From Symbiodinium natans (lineage: Eukaryota > Sar > Dinophyceae > Suessiales > Symbiodiniaceae): a stretch of 64,000 nucleotides of DNA. Under the pieces are notes generated by a model, which had not been told where the DNA came from, did not search any database, and was given only the letters and a program-made list of their open reading frames with translations. The DNA is taken from the NCBI GenBank assembly GCA_905221605.1, contig CAJNDS010002373.1, positions 60,001 to 124,000 on the forward strand, in the 5' to 3' direction. Positions 22,149 through 33,659 of this stretch are shown in pieces. Numbering within the stretch: the stretch's first letter is position 1; the number at the start of each line of letters is the position of its first letter. A program made the translations under genes and the position numbers.

Positions 22149-23500
22149 GGCGCAGTCGTCACGAGACTCTTGGCCGCAACGTGTACTTGATGGTGCAACG
22201 GCTACAAAGACTTTAGGGATACCGTAGGTTCTCTTCTGAATCCCAAGCCCAACCCAAGGATACTAGAATAAGGGTATAAGATCTGCCAGGTGGGCTTATA
22301 CTGGCACCCCCATGCACCCTAAACCCTCTCTTTGCCGTAACTTCAGTCGGCAGGACAGGCGCGAGGATCTGAAGGAGTGCCAGTTTAAGTTTAGGGTTTA
22401 TAGGGTTGAGGGTCCCAAACAGAACTGCAAAGCCTCAGACACTGCGTGGCCCTACCGGCCCAGCACCAGCATTTCTCAGGCCCGAGTGGCATCCAGCCTG
22501 TAGCGACTGATACATGAACTGCTCCATCATGTCCAGCCTGTGTCCACCAGGTTTCATGGGCGAGCCCGCCCCTTTCTGCCATTCATGTAACGTATAACTG
22601 TATAACCTAAATCTAAACACCTCCAGCCAACATGGGCTAAAATCCACGTTCCACCCTGATTTTGAGGCCACAGCGACTTACAGGAATTCAACAAGCATCT
22701 TGCCCCTTCGTCGTCCGACAGGAACAAATATCCCCAGAAAGGGGCTTGGGCCTGGCCCTTCAAGACTAATCAGTGACATAAACTCCAGATGATGCCTGGG
22801 TTGAGGGCGGCGGCAGCATGTTTTCAGGCAAGATGCAATGGTCTGGAAACATCACTGCTGAAATACGGCACTATTCGAGTGAGCTCAATACACGAACAGC
22901 TCATGCGACCAAGCCATCGGGGCACAACTCAAGCTGCAAGTTTTAGGAAACTGAAACCTCTCAGCCCTAATCGGGTTCACGGTCTAGGGACCCTGAAACC
23001 ATAAACCCCAACCCTAATCAAGGTGTCCCAAATCTTGCCTGAACGCTTATAGGCTTTGAGCGTTTGCTGAAGATTGCGGGTTCTGAGGCCGAACTAGCGA
23101 CCGCAGGTCAAATTGCATGGCCTCAACGGAGCCTGCGTAACCTTCGTGCGCAACCGCCTCCCGGAAGTCTCGGGCTTAGGTGTTTCTCTCCAAGCCTAAG
23201 CCCTAAACCCTAAACCCTAAACCCTAAACCCTAGACCCTAAAAACCCTAAACCCTAAACCCTAAACCCTTCTTTTCTTCCAAGAAGCACCATCGTGTTCA
23301 GGGGCCCGCTGGGCTGGGGCGGTCCTGGAGCGATGGGAGCGAAGGTAGAAGAGGTGGAGTCGTCATGGCAGTAGCCGCTGTCGTTATAGGCAGCCGCAGT
23401 TGCAGTAGAAGCGCTAGTGCTTGGCAATAGCAGCAGGTAGCGCAGTCGGAGGAGCAGTTTGCAAAATCGGACCGTTCCGGGTACGGAGAGTGCTTGATGT
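22149..23500. other. Region upstream of the DUSP12/YVH1 gene
   Basis: The frame is open a little upstream of the chosen ATG. No promoter element is identifiable, and no spliced-leader-like sequence was seen. Telomere-like tracts at 22314-22326, 22388-22410 and 23200-23270. Confidence 0.4.
23200..23270. repeat. CCCTAAA array
   Basis: About nine units with a CCCTAGA variant. Confidence 0.9.
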
Positions 23501-23693
23501 CAAGACCAACACATCGAGGTCGCACAGCTTAAGCGTTTAACCTGAAGCGGACATCGCCGGATACTGCCATATGTTAAAACCGCCAACCTTCCCTTACAAC
23601 ACAAACCTCCCCGAAGAGACATGAAACAACAAAGATTTCTTTCCCTCCCCAAGAGGCCTGACAAACCCCTCACAACCCACTTCAACCCTAGAG

Positions 23694-23790
23694 CTTGGGA
23701 TGTTTACTAGCAGTCCTTGATAGGGATTATAGTACCCCCTACTGTAATCCCGATTAAGGACTGTTTCGCACAGGGGGGGAGCATCTCAAC
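23694..23790. mobile_element. Family A inverted-repeat element at the 3' side of the 23.8-24.3 kb gene
   Basis: CTTGGGATGTTTAC at 23694 faces a diverged end GAGCATCTCAA near 23787. The interior has the family hallmarks AGCAGTCCTTGATAGGG and TAATCCCGATTAAGGACTG. TCTA occurs close to both ends on the minus strand (GGGTCTAC and GCTCTAGGG), a possible duplication. It may be spliced from the neighbouring gene, but the downstream frame is unresolved. Confidence 0.6.
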
Positions 23791-23797
23791 CGTAGAC

Positions 23798-24272
23798 CCA
23801 ACAAGCCCTTGGCGGTCCGAAGCTTCGTGTTTCCGTCTGAGAGCAGAATTGTCCCAGGGCCGAGGTCGGGTCCAGTGTTGTCCTTGGCTGCTGGGGGTGG
23901 GGGGGACATCTCATGGGGGGCTGAAGGGGGTTTGATGCGGGGGATGTGCTCCAGAGCCTTGAAACTGATGTCAGGGCCGGCGGAAGTTCGTTTCGAAATC
24001 ATCGCTGACAGAGCATCGTAGTTGTCGTCGGCCCAGTCGATGCGGCCTCCAGGCGCGTCTGCATTTGGGGCTTTGAGGTCTGGAGCAAGGCGAGCAGTGC
24101 CACTGTTGCTGTTGAGGAAGATGAGTTACCATGGAGGGCAGCCCAAATTAATCACCCTACATCCCGACCATGCTAAAGGTCTACTCAACCGCAACCCAAC
24201 TAGCTGTATGCTCCGGAAGAATCCGAATGCCTCCTTCCCATTCAGTTTTCTCGCCGTGGTGGACTTAGTCAT
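23798..24272 (-). CDS. Probable two-exon gene, product unknown, 3' end not resolved
   Basis: I do not recognise the product. Exon 1 is 24272-24205, starting ACCATGAC and encoding a basic N-terminus MTKSTTARKLNGKEAFGFF. A 96-bp intron (24204-24109) fits a GC donor (CA|GCTAGT) and a CAACAG acceptor after a pyrimidine-rich stretch. Exon 2 runs from 24108 to about 23798 in the same frame. It includes GGRIDWADDNYDALSAMISK, then a proline-rich stretch (KPPSAPHEMSPPPPAAK), then GTILLSDGNTKLRTAKG. The frame meets a stop inside the adjoining family A element (about 23694-23789), so that element may be another intron. After it, open frames continue to about 23500 but I could not choose one. Two short TTTAGGG units lie about 30 bp upstream of the start codon. 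Codon-like composition and matching intron phase support a real gene. Confidence 0.5.
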
Positions 24273-24459
24273 GGTGCAAGTTGAAGCAGGCAAGCAAAGG
24301 TTTAGGGTTTAGGGACGATAGACACTTCCTTGCAGCGACGATTAGCAGACGGAGCGCCTGGGACAGGGTGATCACGTTGCTCTTCCAGTCGGCGATGCAC
24401 GTTTGGATCTTAGTCTCTCAGTGCTGAGTTCCTGGAAAAAAAACAAGGGGCTGACGAAA

Positions 24460-24560
24460 ATAGAGGGGCCCCGAATATAGATACCCACATAGTAGGAATC
24501 CCTGAAAATAAGGACCCCAACAAGGACCCCTAATTCGGAAACCCCCACAAATTACGGGTG
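24460..24560. mobile_element. Family C short repeat
   Basis: Blocks AGTAGGAATCCC, AATAAGGACC and TTCGGAAACCCCC are shared with 53765-53880. Related blocks (GGGGGTTTCCGAAATT) occur at 31857-31990 and 62570-62655. Confidence 0.4.
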
Positions 24561-24890
24561 CCAGGCGGAACACGGAGACCCAAAAAGTCCCACAGATCGG
24601 CTAAGGTGCTCAAATACAGGCAGACGAACAAGCTGGCTGCGCATCCCTAAGCCATCCGAGTCCCGGCCCTGGGTCGGCCCCCCGCCCTGCCGAAATTCAC
24701 GCTCGGTCTGCTACATGCGTCTAAATAAAGCCAGAGATGTCAGTGCCTGCCACAACGGAAACATATGCATATTGCAGGTATATGAATATGCGTACACATG
24801 TCTGTAATTATTCACTCTCATCTGCAAAGATGTAAAGCATACACTCACTTTTGTGTGTACACATATGATATAGGGGCCCAATCAGAAAAG

Positions 24891-24977
24891 GGTTTTGGGG
24901 TGGTTTTTCGATTGTAATTATATAGGGACCACAAGGCCACAAGGGAACTATTAGTAAATATTCCGACCCCTATATCT
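24891..24977. mobile_element. Family H short repeat, diverged
   Basis: TTATATAGGGACC, AAGGGAACTATTAGTAA and TTCCGACCCCTATA. The terminal block also occurs alone at about 12018-12034. Confidence 0.45.
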
Positions 24978-26254
24978 GTAAAGAATTGTGCCACTTGAAG
25001 TTGCGGGTTTGGCACCAAGTTCCCTTGCAATGCGCTCTGGGAGCTGTGTGCCATGAACAAACTAACTCAGGGTTTAGGGTTTTGGGAACAATCTGCGAGG
25101 TCGACTGGTAGCGTCCTGATGCCAACTATCTTCTTCGTAATGTAGAGAGTTTAGCTAATGCACTTCGCCCATAATCCCTTCCTCCCCAGTATGCTACTGG
25201 GCAAGGGCATACTGGTAGAATTGGCAGGCGCTATGTTGTAACGCAGTCGTTTTCTTCGTTTAATGCATCCCGAAAACAGATTTATGTTCCTCCTTCTACC
25301 TAGGGATGCTTTGTCAAAGGTAGTCAAATTACTCCAGCTGAGCAAAACGAAGGGGTAACGCAACGAAATGCTAAGAAGTAAAGAGGGACGTGACTATTGT
25401 AATTCGGAGCCACATTGAACATGTATATGGTTTCGTGAAGTCTTCAATCGTTAAGAAAAGATAAGGCTCTCAATTCCGTTAGTAAAGCTAGCACTGAATT
25501 AAATCAGCCATATCACAAATCAAGGGGGGTGTTTCCTCAATGTGGCTGACAATGCAACATAACAATTTGATATGTAACGAATTCAACAAACAGAGTGTAC
25601 CCCTAAACCCAAACCCCAAACCCTAATTTCTGGGGACGGGGGCGCTGTGGACGCTTGTCTGTTGTAGTGTTTTTGTTGCGTCAACATGATGGTGCGTCAC
25701 ACCGAACCAGATTGCACTGTACTACGACTTACTTATTCTCAGGTATGCTATTTGAAAGTATACTAAACCTTTTCTTTTGTGGGGGGGGGGCTTACCATGC
25801 TACCCCCCCCCCCCCCCCCCATAAACCTAGGTTTCGTACAATTTTTGTAATAAGGATATGATACCCAGTTGCTTTGATGTAAGACTTTATGTCCTTCCGA
25901 GTCTTGCGGATCATTTGAAAATGAGCATTATCCTTGAGAAATGATTAACATGTTGGTAGACCTGAAGGAACTATTGAGAATGAAAAGCAAGATACTTGCA
26001 AGCAACTACTAGCAGCCTGTTGGAAGTCCCAGGAAATAGCGAAATAATATTTGATCATAGTCTTTTCGCGTCCCCGGGACTTACAGTAAAAGATATGTTT
26101 TGCATCACCTACGCACTCGAATGCTTCCTAGTCTTATGGTTCGAGACTTACCGTCCTTCCTTCTCCATTCTCTGTATTTGATGTACAATACATTTACCCT
26201 ATATACATACATGATGTGGGTACTTATTCTGCTTTCTCTTGCATTTGCACAGGA

Positions 26255-27200
26255 GGCAAGCCCCTCAAACATAGGCATAACCCTATAGGATTTAAGGTCT
26301 AGGCATTTAAGCCTCAAGCCCTATACGGCTATAAGGTTTTAATCCTATAGGTAATGTCTACCCCAAACCTTGAATCCTTATACCCCTGTGAGGGTTTTGG
26401 AGGTAAACCCTGCACAAACCTAAACCTTTACACCCTGATAGGGTTTAATGGTTTAGAAACCTAAGATCTGGGCATGTACACCTTCAGCGCCTATAGGGTA
26501 AAAGCAGTTGAACCTTTTAGAGCCTTACAGGGCTTCAGGGTTCTGACCCTGAAAGGGTTTAGGGTTCAGGTTGAAATGTCGGTATAATCTCTGCGGGTTT
26601 AGGTTTACATGCCTAAATCTTTGAAACCTAAACCCTGAAACCTTAACTCTATAGGGTTTAGCGGTAAATCCTGAACCTTTAAAACTTAACCTATAGGGTT
26701 TCAAGGTTTGAGGGTTTAGGCTACTTGCTTGGCCCTATTGGGTTTCGGGGCCTCTCTTTACAACCCTAAACGGGCTTTAGAGAGTACCCCTCTCCCCCCC
26801 CCCCACCCGGACCGTTCCAAGCAAACTTAACGTTTATTAGCAACATGTTGTGTGACAAAAACTCTTTCAAACCAAGATGAAGTACACAGATTTTGTACCA
26901 ACTCATACATAGTTTAAATGCCTCAACCTTAAACCCTTAAGGTTTCAACTCGGCTAAAAGCCTAAATCTTGAACCCTGAACCTTTAACCCTTAACCTCAT
27001 AGGGTTTAAAGGTTAAGGGTTGAAGTTTCATTGCCGGCTTGGGTTTAAAAATGCCTAAGAGAAGAGCCTAAACCGTGCCTGTAGGGTTTTAAGGTTCAGG
27101 GTTTAAGTTTAGTTGCCGGCTTAGGTTTAAATGCCTAAATCTGAAACCCTAAGCCGTTAAACCTTAGCCTAATAGGGTAAACAGGTTAAGGGTTTAATTC
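26255..27200. repeat. Long dispersed repeat, copy 1
   Basis: Shares CATAGGCATA, GGTCTGGGC, CCTTCAGCGCC, TTGTGTGACAAAAACTC and ACCAACTCATACATA, in the same order, with 35085-35880. It is filled with diverged alternations of TATAGGGTTTA and CCTAAACC. No coding is evident. Confidence 0.65.
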
Positions 27201-27339
27201 TGATTGCTTAACCCTATCGGGTTTCGGGCTTCTCTTTAAACACACCCTGCAGCAACAGATATCCCCCGAATGTCTATATGGCTTAAAGCCCTATGTTCTC
27301 TAGAGTGCTCCCAATTAAATTAAAACATTACACAAGTAC

Positions 27340-27770
27340 TGTTTTTAATGACCGGGAGGCCCGGAACCAACAACCAAGATTTCCCGGAGGACTCTTTCCA
27401 GGGTCCCAACAAAATTAAAAAACCTATCTTTTTGATCTCCTGGACCCCTGGAACCAAGAACCAATATTCCCCAGGGCATTCTTTCCAGTAATCTTGGTTC
27501 CGGGGCCTAGGGGGATCCAGGGGATTGAAAAAAATATCTTTTATCCCCTAAACCCCCGGAACCAAGAATTGTTGTTCCCCGAAGACTCTTTTGAAGAACC
27601 TTGGTTCCGGAATTTTTGAATTCCTTGGAACCCACCTGGCCCCCGAACCAAGATTTCTGGAAAGAGTCCCCCGGCGAATCTTGGTTCTTGGTTCCGGGGG
27701 TCCAGGGGATGAAAAGATTAATTTGTTTAAGCCCTTGGACCCCCCTGGCCCAAAAAATGGTTTCAGTTTC
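27340..27770. repeat. Cluster of inverted GGAACCAAGA units
   Basis: GGAACCAAGA or its complement TCTTGGTTCC occurs at least seven times within 430 bp, alternating in orientation and interleaved with CCAGGGG and CCCCTGG blocks. The result is imperfect nested hairpins. Confidence 0.6.
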
Positions 27771-28069
27771 GGGCCCCTTGGCCCATACTGTATCTATACA
27801 TCCCCGGGCCCATACTTTATCTACTCGTATCAGTTTGTCCCCTACAGAGAGAGATGCTGTGGACGTAGTTAGGCTAAACTCCTCTAACAACACTACAACA
27901 AACAAGCGTCCACAGCGTCCCTTTCTGAAACCCTAAACCCTCTTCGATGGCTGGGGCCAAGGTGCCGCGGTCGGCCAGGCCGTCTTTGGATCGGCTGGCG
28001 CGAGGCAGTCAGGGAGATGTTCGAGCGCAACCCAAGCCCACCAGGAACAAGGTTTAGGGTTTTCTGCTT

Positions 28070-28153
28070 AGGTAGGGTTTAGGGTTTAGGGTTTAGTTTA
28101 GGGTTTAGGATTTAGGATTTAGGGTTTAGGGTTTAGGGTTTAGGGTTTAGGGT
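28070..28153. repeat. TTTAGGG array with variants
   Basis: TTTAGGG units with TTTAGGA variants. The array lies about 30 bp before a family A element. Confidence 0.9.
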
Positions 28154-28181
28154 CCAATAAAAACAAGGAACCAGCCTAAAA

Positions 28182-28302
28182 CTTGGGATGTCCCCCCTCA
28201 TACTGACAGTCCTTAATCAGGATTACAGTACCTCCCCTATCATAATCCCTATTCAGGACTGTGAGTATCAGGGGATTTGAGGAAAAGGGGGAACATCCCA
28301 AC
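28182..28302. mobile_element. Family A element with an insertion in one arm
   Basis: CTTGGGATGTCCCCCCTCAT opposes GGGGGAACATCCCAA. About 15 extra bases (GGGATTTGAGGAAAA) interrupt the right arm. To its right, the minus strand is open with SVLAVDVVTGWVEVF up to a GTATTT donor-like site, a weak exon candidate. Confidence 0.6.
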
Positions 28303-28770
28303 CTAAATACCTCAACCCACCCTGTAACCACATCAACAGCCAAGACCGAATTCGCACTGTTTTTAGGGGAGCCTTCGGAAGCGGGTGAAAAGCTTTTCTT
28401 ACAATTCCTCGAGCTTTTTTGTAAGCCTAAGCTCACTAAAGCTCACAAGAGGCGAATCCATGAACCGAGTGGATTTGAGTCTTTAGGGCCGGCCAGGCCT
28501 GTGCCAGCGCCCTTCATGGTCCCATCCGCGTTGCAAATGAGGCAAGTATCTTCGTTGTGGCCTGGACACTCGCACATGATGCAAGCCCATGTAAGAAGGA
28601 AGCCGCTGCTACAAGCCTGAAGTTACGCGGAGAACCACCGTCCGTGCTGTGCTAGCTTCGCAAGATGGACGCTCCCATGTTCCTTTCCCCCAAAATCACC
28701 CCCAAGGAACTCCCGAAGCACAAACCCGCCCCTCAAGTTCAGCTTCCATTGACACCACTAGACCCTATAC

Positions 28771-28881
28771 CTTGGGGACCACATGAACCTCAAAATTGGG
28801 GGTCATATACCTGATACTACTAGAATTCCTATTCAGGTATGTGAACCATAAAACCTTTTGGGATTCTTTTGGTCCACGGGG
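28771..28881. mobile_element. Family B element
   Basis: Left end CTTGGGGACCACATGAACC and core TACTACTAGAATTCCTATTC. The right end is decayed (TTTTGGTCCACGGGG). Confidence 0.6.
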
Positions 28882-28951
28882 CAACTGCAGGAAAACGCTT
28901 ATGGTAGTGTTTAGTATAGGGCTTAGGGAAAAACACATGTCTTCGGCTGTG

Positions 28952-29061
28952 TAAGCTTATCAAAGGGCACCCTTTTTGGAGCTGGTTACTGTATAGGGGA
29001 ACCATGAACCAAAAAGGGGGGGGGGGGGGGGCAAATGGGCACCACCGGGCTACCAAGTAAG
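28952..29061. mobile_element. Family D element with perfect TAAG duplication
   Basis: The element is 28956-29057. The left end has lost most of TGGTAGCCC but begins CTT; the right end GGGCTACCAAG is intact. TAAG flanks both sides (28952-28955 and 29058-29061). It contains a G run of about 17. Confidence 0.7.
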
Positions 29062-29063
29062 CA

Positions 29064-29182
29064 CTAGTTGCTTAAGAACCCCCCCCCCCAAAAAAAAAAA
29101 AAAAAACTGCATTCTTCCTTATAAGGGTAAATTAGGGATGACTTTTCTTTGCTTTATTCTTCTGGGGTTCTTAAGCAAATAG
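29064..29182. mobile_element. Family I inverted-repeat element
   Basis: CTAGTTGCTTAAGAACCCC opposes GGGGTTCTTAAGCAAATAG. The core TTCCTTATAAGGGTAA is shared with the copy at 45997-46149. A C run then an A run follows the left arm. Confidence 0.6.
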
Positions 29183-31455
29183 CAGTAAGCCCAAGCAGCA
29201 TATGCATGCCATCATTCCCTGCAAGCCCAAGAAGTTGTGGCCCGCCAACGCTTGGGTCCGGATCGTCGCACCTGCGATCTGCGGGATGCCCGTAGCAGCC
29301 CCTGATGTTGTTTTCTACACAAAAGGGTGGCTTTACGTGAAAAACCCTATTTTTTCTACACAAAGGGGTTTATTAACGTTAAAAAAACATCACAGGGTAT
29401 CCGAAACACTGTAAGAACCCTCGTAGACGCCGCTAGTAGAAGTCTGGGGAGGGGCTCAACGATGGAAAACGCAGCAAAAAACGTCGTGTCCCGCCACTCG
29501 CCACGGGAACCGCGCATGGTTTGATTGGGATCACCACGAGGACATTGCACGAGGCGATTGCGTAGACGATTGGGGAGCTGTTGTGATTCGCAGCGGAGCC
29601 CTGTTATTTGGCATTTGGAGGTTTTGTGTTCTCAGGAGAACAGGACTTGACACATGGACTCACATCAGCAACTTTCTTCGCGATAGAAGATCGTACAGGT
29701 TGCACTTGCGAACCATTACTCGCTGTCACTGGTATCCGAGCAACTCGAGCATCAAAATGTCCGGGCTAAACGGCCCAGTGTAAAGTGTAACGTCATCGTG
29801 CTTGGCATCGTCAAAAGCAGCCGTAGCCGCTAGGAGCAAAATTTAATTCTTGCTGACAAGATGCGGGCGTCATCGTTGAGCGTGAACCTCAGTGTCAGCA
29901 AGGCTTGCTAATAGAATAAAAAACACGGCGCAGGGAACGAAGGACAAAAGCGCAAACACCTGCAACGACTGCTCGGCCCCAACAAAAACGCGCTACTCAT
30001 TTTGACCCTTACACCCTGAAAAAAGGGCACGGTGCATCCCAGCCGAAGCAGCATGTGGCCAAAGCCCACGCCCGACGCACACTTTGCGTCTCCATAGCCG
30101 TGGGATGGATAGCTCATAAGGCACCAGTCCTGCAGAAGCGCTTGTTGTACAAGGGTGTTTTACAATAAACCCTAAACTCCCTTAAATGGCACAAGAGTAC
30201 TACGCAAATCTGTCTCGAACAATTTGTGGTGATGGTCTCACGCTGTGGGTTGAAGGAAGAGGGTCCAGGCCTACAGGATGTTTAATTAGTAATTAAGGCA
30301 ATGCAGAAGCATGCAGAGCATGAAGGAATATAGGAGCATGCAGGGAGCTCAACATCCCATCCTCTACAGCAGCTTGCCTGCTTGAACAGGCCCGCAGAGC
30401 AAATTTCTGGCTAAAAAAAATTCCCCCGAGTCCTGCGTCCATGGTGACGGCCTGCAACGTCCATTTTGGGATAGTTGGGGTACACACCCCATGTAATGGA
30501 CCCTAAACCCTTTTTCCCGAACCCGAATCCCTACATAAGCCTTTTTGGGGTTTCACCCTCCTTTGTGATCTTTTGCTTGGCTCGAGCTGTAGTTTGGTCT
30601 CCGATATGCGTGCGTTGCTTTATTTTTCTGTGGTGGTGTTTTGCCGTTTGTGCTTTGAATGCACTCCGTGTTCTGCCCTGCGCGATGACAGTTCTTGCAT
30701 ACGAAGCCTTTTGAACGCATCTGGATTATGTTTTGTGTCAGCTATTCTTCTGGTTGTGGTTTGCAAGTCGTGCCAGTTGTTTTGCGCGGTCGGGATGCGC
30801 TTTTTGTGCGGCTGCTGTCGTCGTTGTTGTCGCCGTCGACGTCGCCGTTGTGGTTGTGTTTGGTTCTGCGGTCGCTTCTTGCAGTTTGTGCTTCGAATCT
30901 GGTGCATGTGCAGCAATCTGATTGTGCTCATGTTGCCTAGGGTGTGAATGACTTCGCAGTTGCTCATACGGCCAACATCAAGACCCACCCACCAAACTAA
31001 AAAGCATTGTCAAACTCAAGATAACGCCGTATAATCCAAACCCTGATTCCTGGACTGCACGCTGGCTGCATCACAACTTCTGATGTTGTTTTTCATTTGA
31101 AACGGCCCTCTAACTTAATGAATGCTCCGTAGTAGGGAACTTGGAACAGAGAGAGCATGAGAGGCGAGCATGAGCCTATGTTTTTTGGTCAGGACTTTGA
31201 CTTGAAACAGCCCAAAATCTCTGAAACAACCGAACTTACTAACATAATGCAATCATACGTGGACTAACGGTTTAAAACGTTGGAACACTGTAATAATGCA
31301 TGCTCTTCAATCAAACGTGGTGGGTGTGGGCCCACAGGGCTTCCCTGTTGCCATCTGCCTCTTCTCCCCGTTGTAGTTCAGCTCGGCGCCCCCAACATCC
31401 GTGAAGAGCTCCTCTGCAAGGAAGCAAACTCCACGCAGCAGACCCCAAGCCCTAG
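29183..31455. other. Region with few telomere motifs, no supported gene
   Basis: Several short frames are open. CGT/TGT-rich low-complexity sequence at 30810-30865 gives arginine-rich or valine-rich frames depending on strand. No family recognised. Confidence 0.35.
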
Positions 31456-31566
31456 CCCTGAACCCTGAACCCTGAACCCTAAACCCTAAACCCTAAACCC
31501 TAAACCCTAAACCCTAAACCCTAAACCCTAAACCCTAAACCCTAAACCCTAAACCCTAAACCCTAA
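31456..31566. repeat. CCCTAAA array
   Basis: Begins with CCCTGAA variants, then about 14 perfect units. Confidence 0.95.
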
Positions 31567-31856
31567 GCAGCAGACTCCCAGGACATGCCAAACAACCCTA
31601 CAGTGCACAAGTGGCCGGGCACAGCGCCCAAGGGGCCAGGGATACCGGTGTAGGGTTTAGGGTTTAGGGTTTAGGGGCATTTATTATGTGAGTACATATT
31701 GATATATGCTACTATGTGTTGTACATGGCTACATATGTTACATCAAGGAAAACATATGTATATTATGCAAACAGTGCATGGCTCAAAGGAGTCAACCCCA
31801 GGCAACTTGCCAAAATAGGCGGTTCAGGGTTTGGGCTTCTCCTCTTGTGTGATTAT

Positions 31857-31990
31857 TGGGGGTTTCCGAAATTCGGGGAATAATCCCTTTTTTTGGGGGG
31901 GTGTATCTTGGGGGTTCCCCTATAACCCCCTTATACCCAGGTAACCCCCCTGGTTCCTGATAGGTACCCTAATTTTGGAACCCCCAACTG
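31857..31990. mobile_element. Family C-like repeat
   Basis: GGGGGTTTCCGAAATTCGGG opposes TAATTTTGGAACCCCCAA with G/C-rich paired interior stretches. Confidence 0.4.
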
Positions 31991-32933
31991 CGTTTTGTGG
32001 GTTTTAGCCAGGTTAAGAGCAGCGGGGCGGCGGGGGGGGGGGGGGGGGTTTGGGCATCATGAACAGCAGAACCACAACGCGGCTGTCACGCTCGTAGTCG
32101 TAGATGATCTGGATGATGTCGTCATCTAGGATGTTCCCGTTTTCTTCAACTGCTTCATACCTGCAGCTCCCAACTCAACGACCCCACTACACCAAGAATG
32201 AATGCATATTCAGGCTAGTTGAAGGGCAATCTTTTGCCGAAGGCTGCTGGGCACTCCAGCTTCCCTCCTCATGGCCCTTGAAAGAACCCGAGTCTTAATT
32301 GATTTCCTCGCAATAACCGCAGTGACCACAATGGGGCAGCCATCCGTCCCCATGTGTCCGCCCAAGCCCTGACAATTCCACGGGCGGGGGGGGGGACCCT
32401 AAGCTCTCAACCCTGAACCTTAAACACAAAGCCAGCCTAGGGTCATCACAGAAGCATCGGTAGCTTCAACTTGTGGCAGAAAAGCCACGTATCAGATCTA
32501 GGAACCTGATCCTTCCGTCTGGCATTTCCGTGCAAGTAGCAACAAGTCGATACTCCTACACCCACCATGAACTGCAGACCATGAACCACAGGGGAGGGGG
32601 ATGGAGGGGAGGTGGGGGTGCATGGATGCTGGCGCATACCCTGTGTCCCCCGGAATCGTCTCGGCCCGGTGGCAGCACACTGATGAAGGCAGGCAGGAAG
32701 TCTAAGTACCTCAGCTCGTTGAGCGCTTTAGGGTTTAAGGTGCAGGCTTCAATTGGTTTAGGGTTTAGGGTTTAGGGTTTAGGACGTAAGACTTCAGGGT
32801 GACAGAGCTTAGAGCCTACGCCCACCAGACATGCCAAACCCTGAATTCAGAGAGCAAATCTCTTCGCCTTGCAGTGCCCCTTTTTGCAACTGGACTCCTT
32901 GCTGCCAGGATGCCGAAACTCTTCTCTAATGCC

Positions 32934-33253
32934 CCTAAACCCTAAACCCTAAACCCTAAACCCTAAACCCTAAACCCTAAACCCTAAACCCTAAACCCTA
33001 AACCCTAAACCCTAAACCCTAAACCCTAAACCCTAAACCCTAAACCCTAAACCCTAAACCCTAAGGGGGTGACAACTAGCAACTCCTCCCCTGAAGGCAA
33101 GGTGCAGGGGCGACTCGCGCCTTTTGGGCGGAGCCGTTGGGCACTCGATGTCTTGGCACCTGGGGCAAAGAGCCGCCTCTGTTGCACCCTGAGCCCTAAA
33201 CCCTAAACCCTAAACCCTGGCTAACCCTAAACCCTAAACCCTAAACCCTAAAC
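32934..33253. repeat. CCCTAAA arrays
   Basis: About 18 perfect units at 32934-33063, then shorter tracts at 33190-33253. Confidence 0.95.
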
Positions 33254-33659
33254 TTGGGACTTGCGGGCATGGCTCTCGGTAGCTCCCAAGGCAGGAGCTT
33301 GCATCCAAGGGATCCCTCTCAACCACCCTCAATCCCCTCCCTTCACATGATCAGTCTATATATATATGGTCGCCCCCCCCCCCAAGATCCACCCCCAAGG
33401 CTGTTCAGAATCTCCTCACTCCATATATGTACTCTTTCTTATACATGCAGATGCAGAAAACGCTGCAAATACCGAGGGTTTTCCTGTTAAAACGATTGTT
33501 TCATACTTCTTTCTTACAGCGATGTGTGCATGCAGATGCCAGAAATGGACTACCAGGATCTGGTGGTTCGTTTCTGGTGTTACCGACTTCGTTCTGTGTC
33601 TGCGAAATGCGAATATGGCTTGCCTGAAACCCAAGCAATGGAAACATGACTTTCGCCTG

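Larger units (their letters stand above)
24305..26254. other. AT-richer region without a supported gene
   Basis: Holds family C and H copies. 25090-26250 is nearly free of telomere motifs apart from 25600-25626. A C run lies at 25802-25820. Confidence 0.4.

Noticed and set aside
27507-27936. Open frames of 90-130 codons on both strands
   Set aside because: They come from the inverted GGAACCAAGA cluster.
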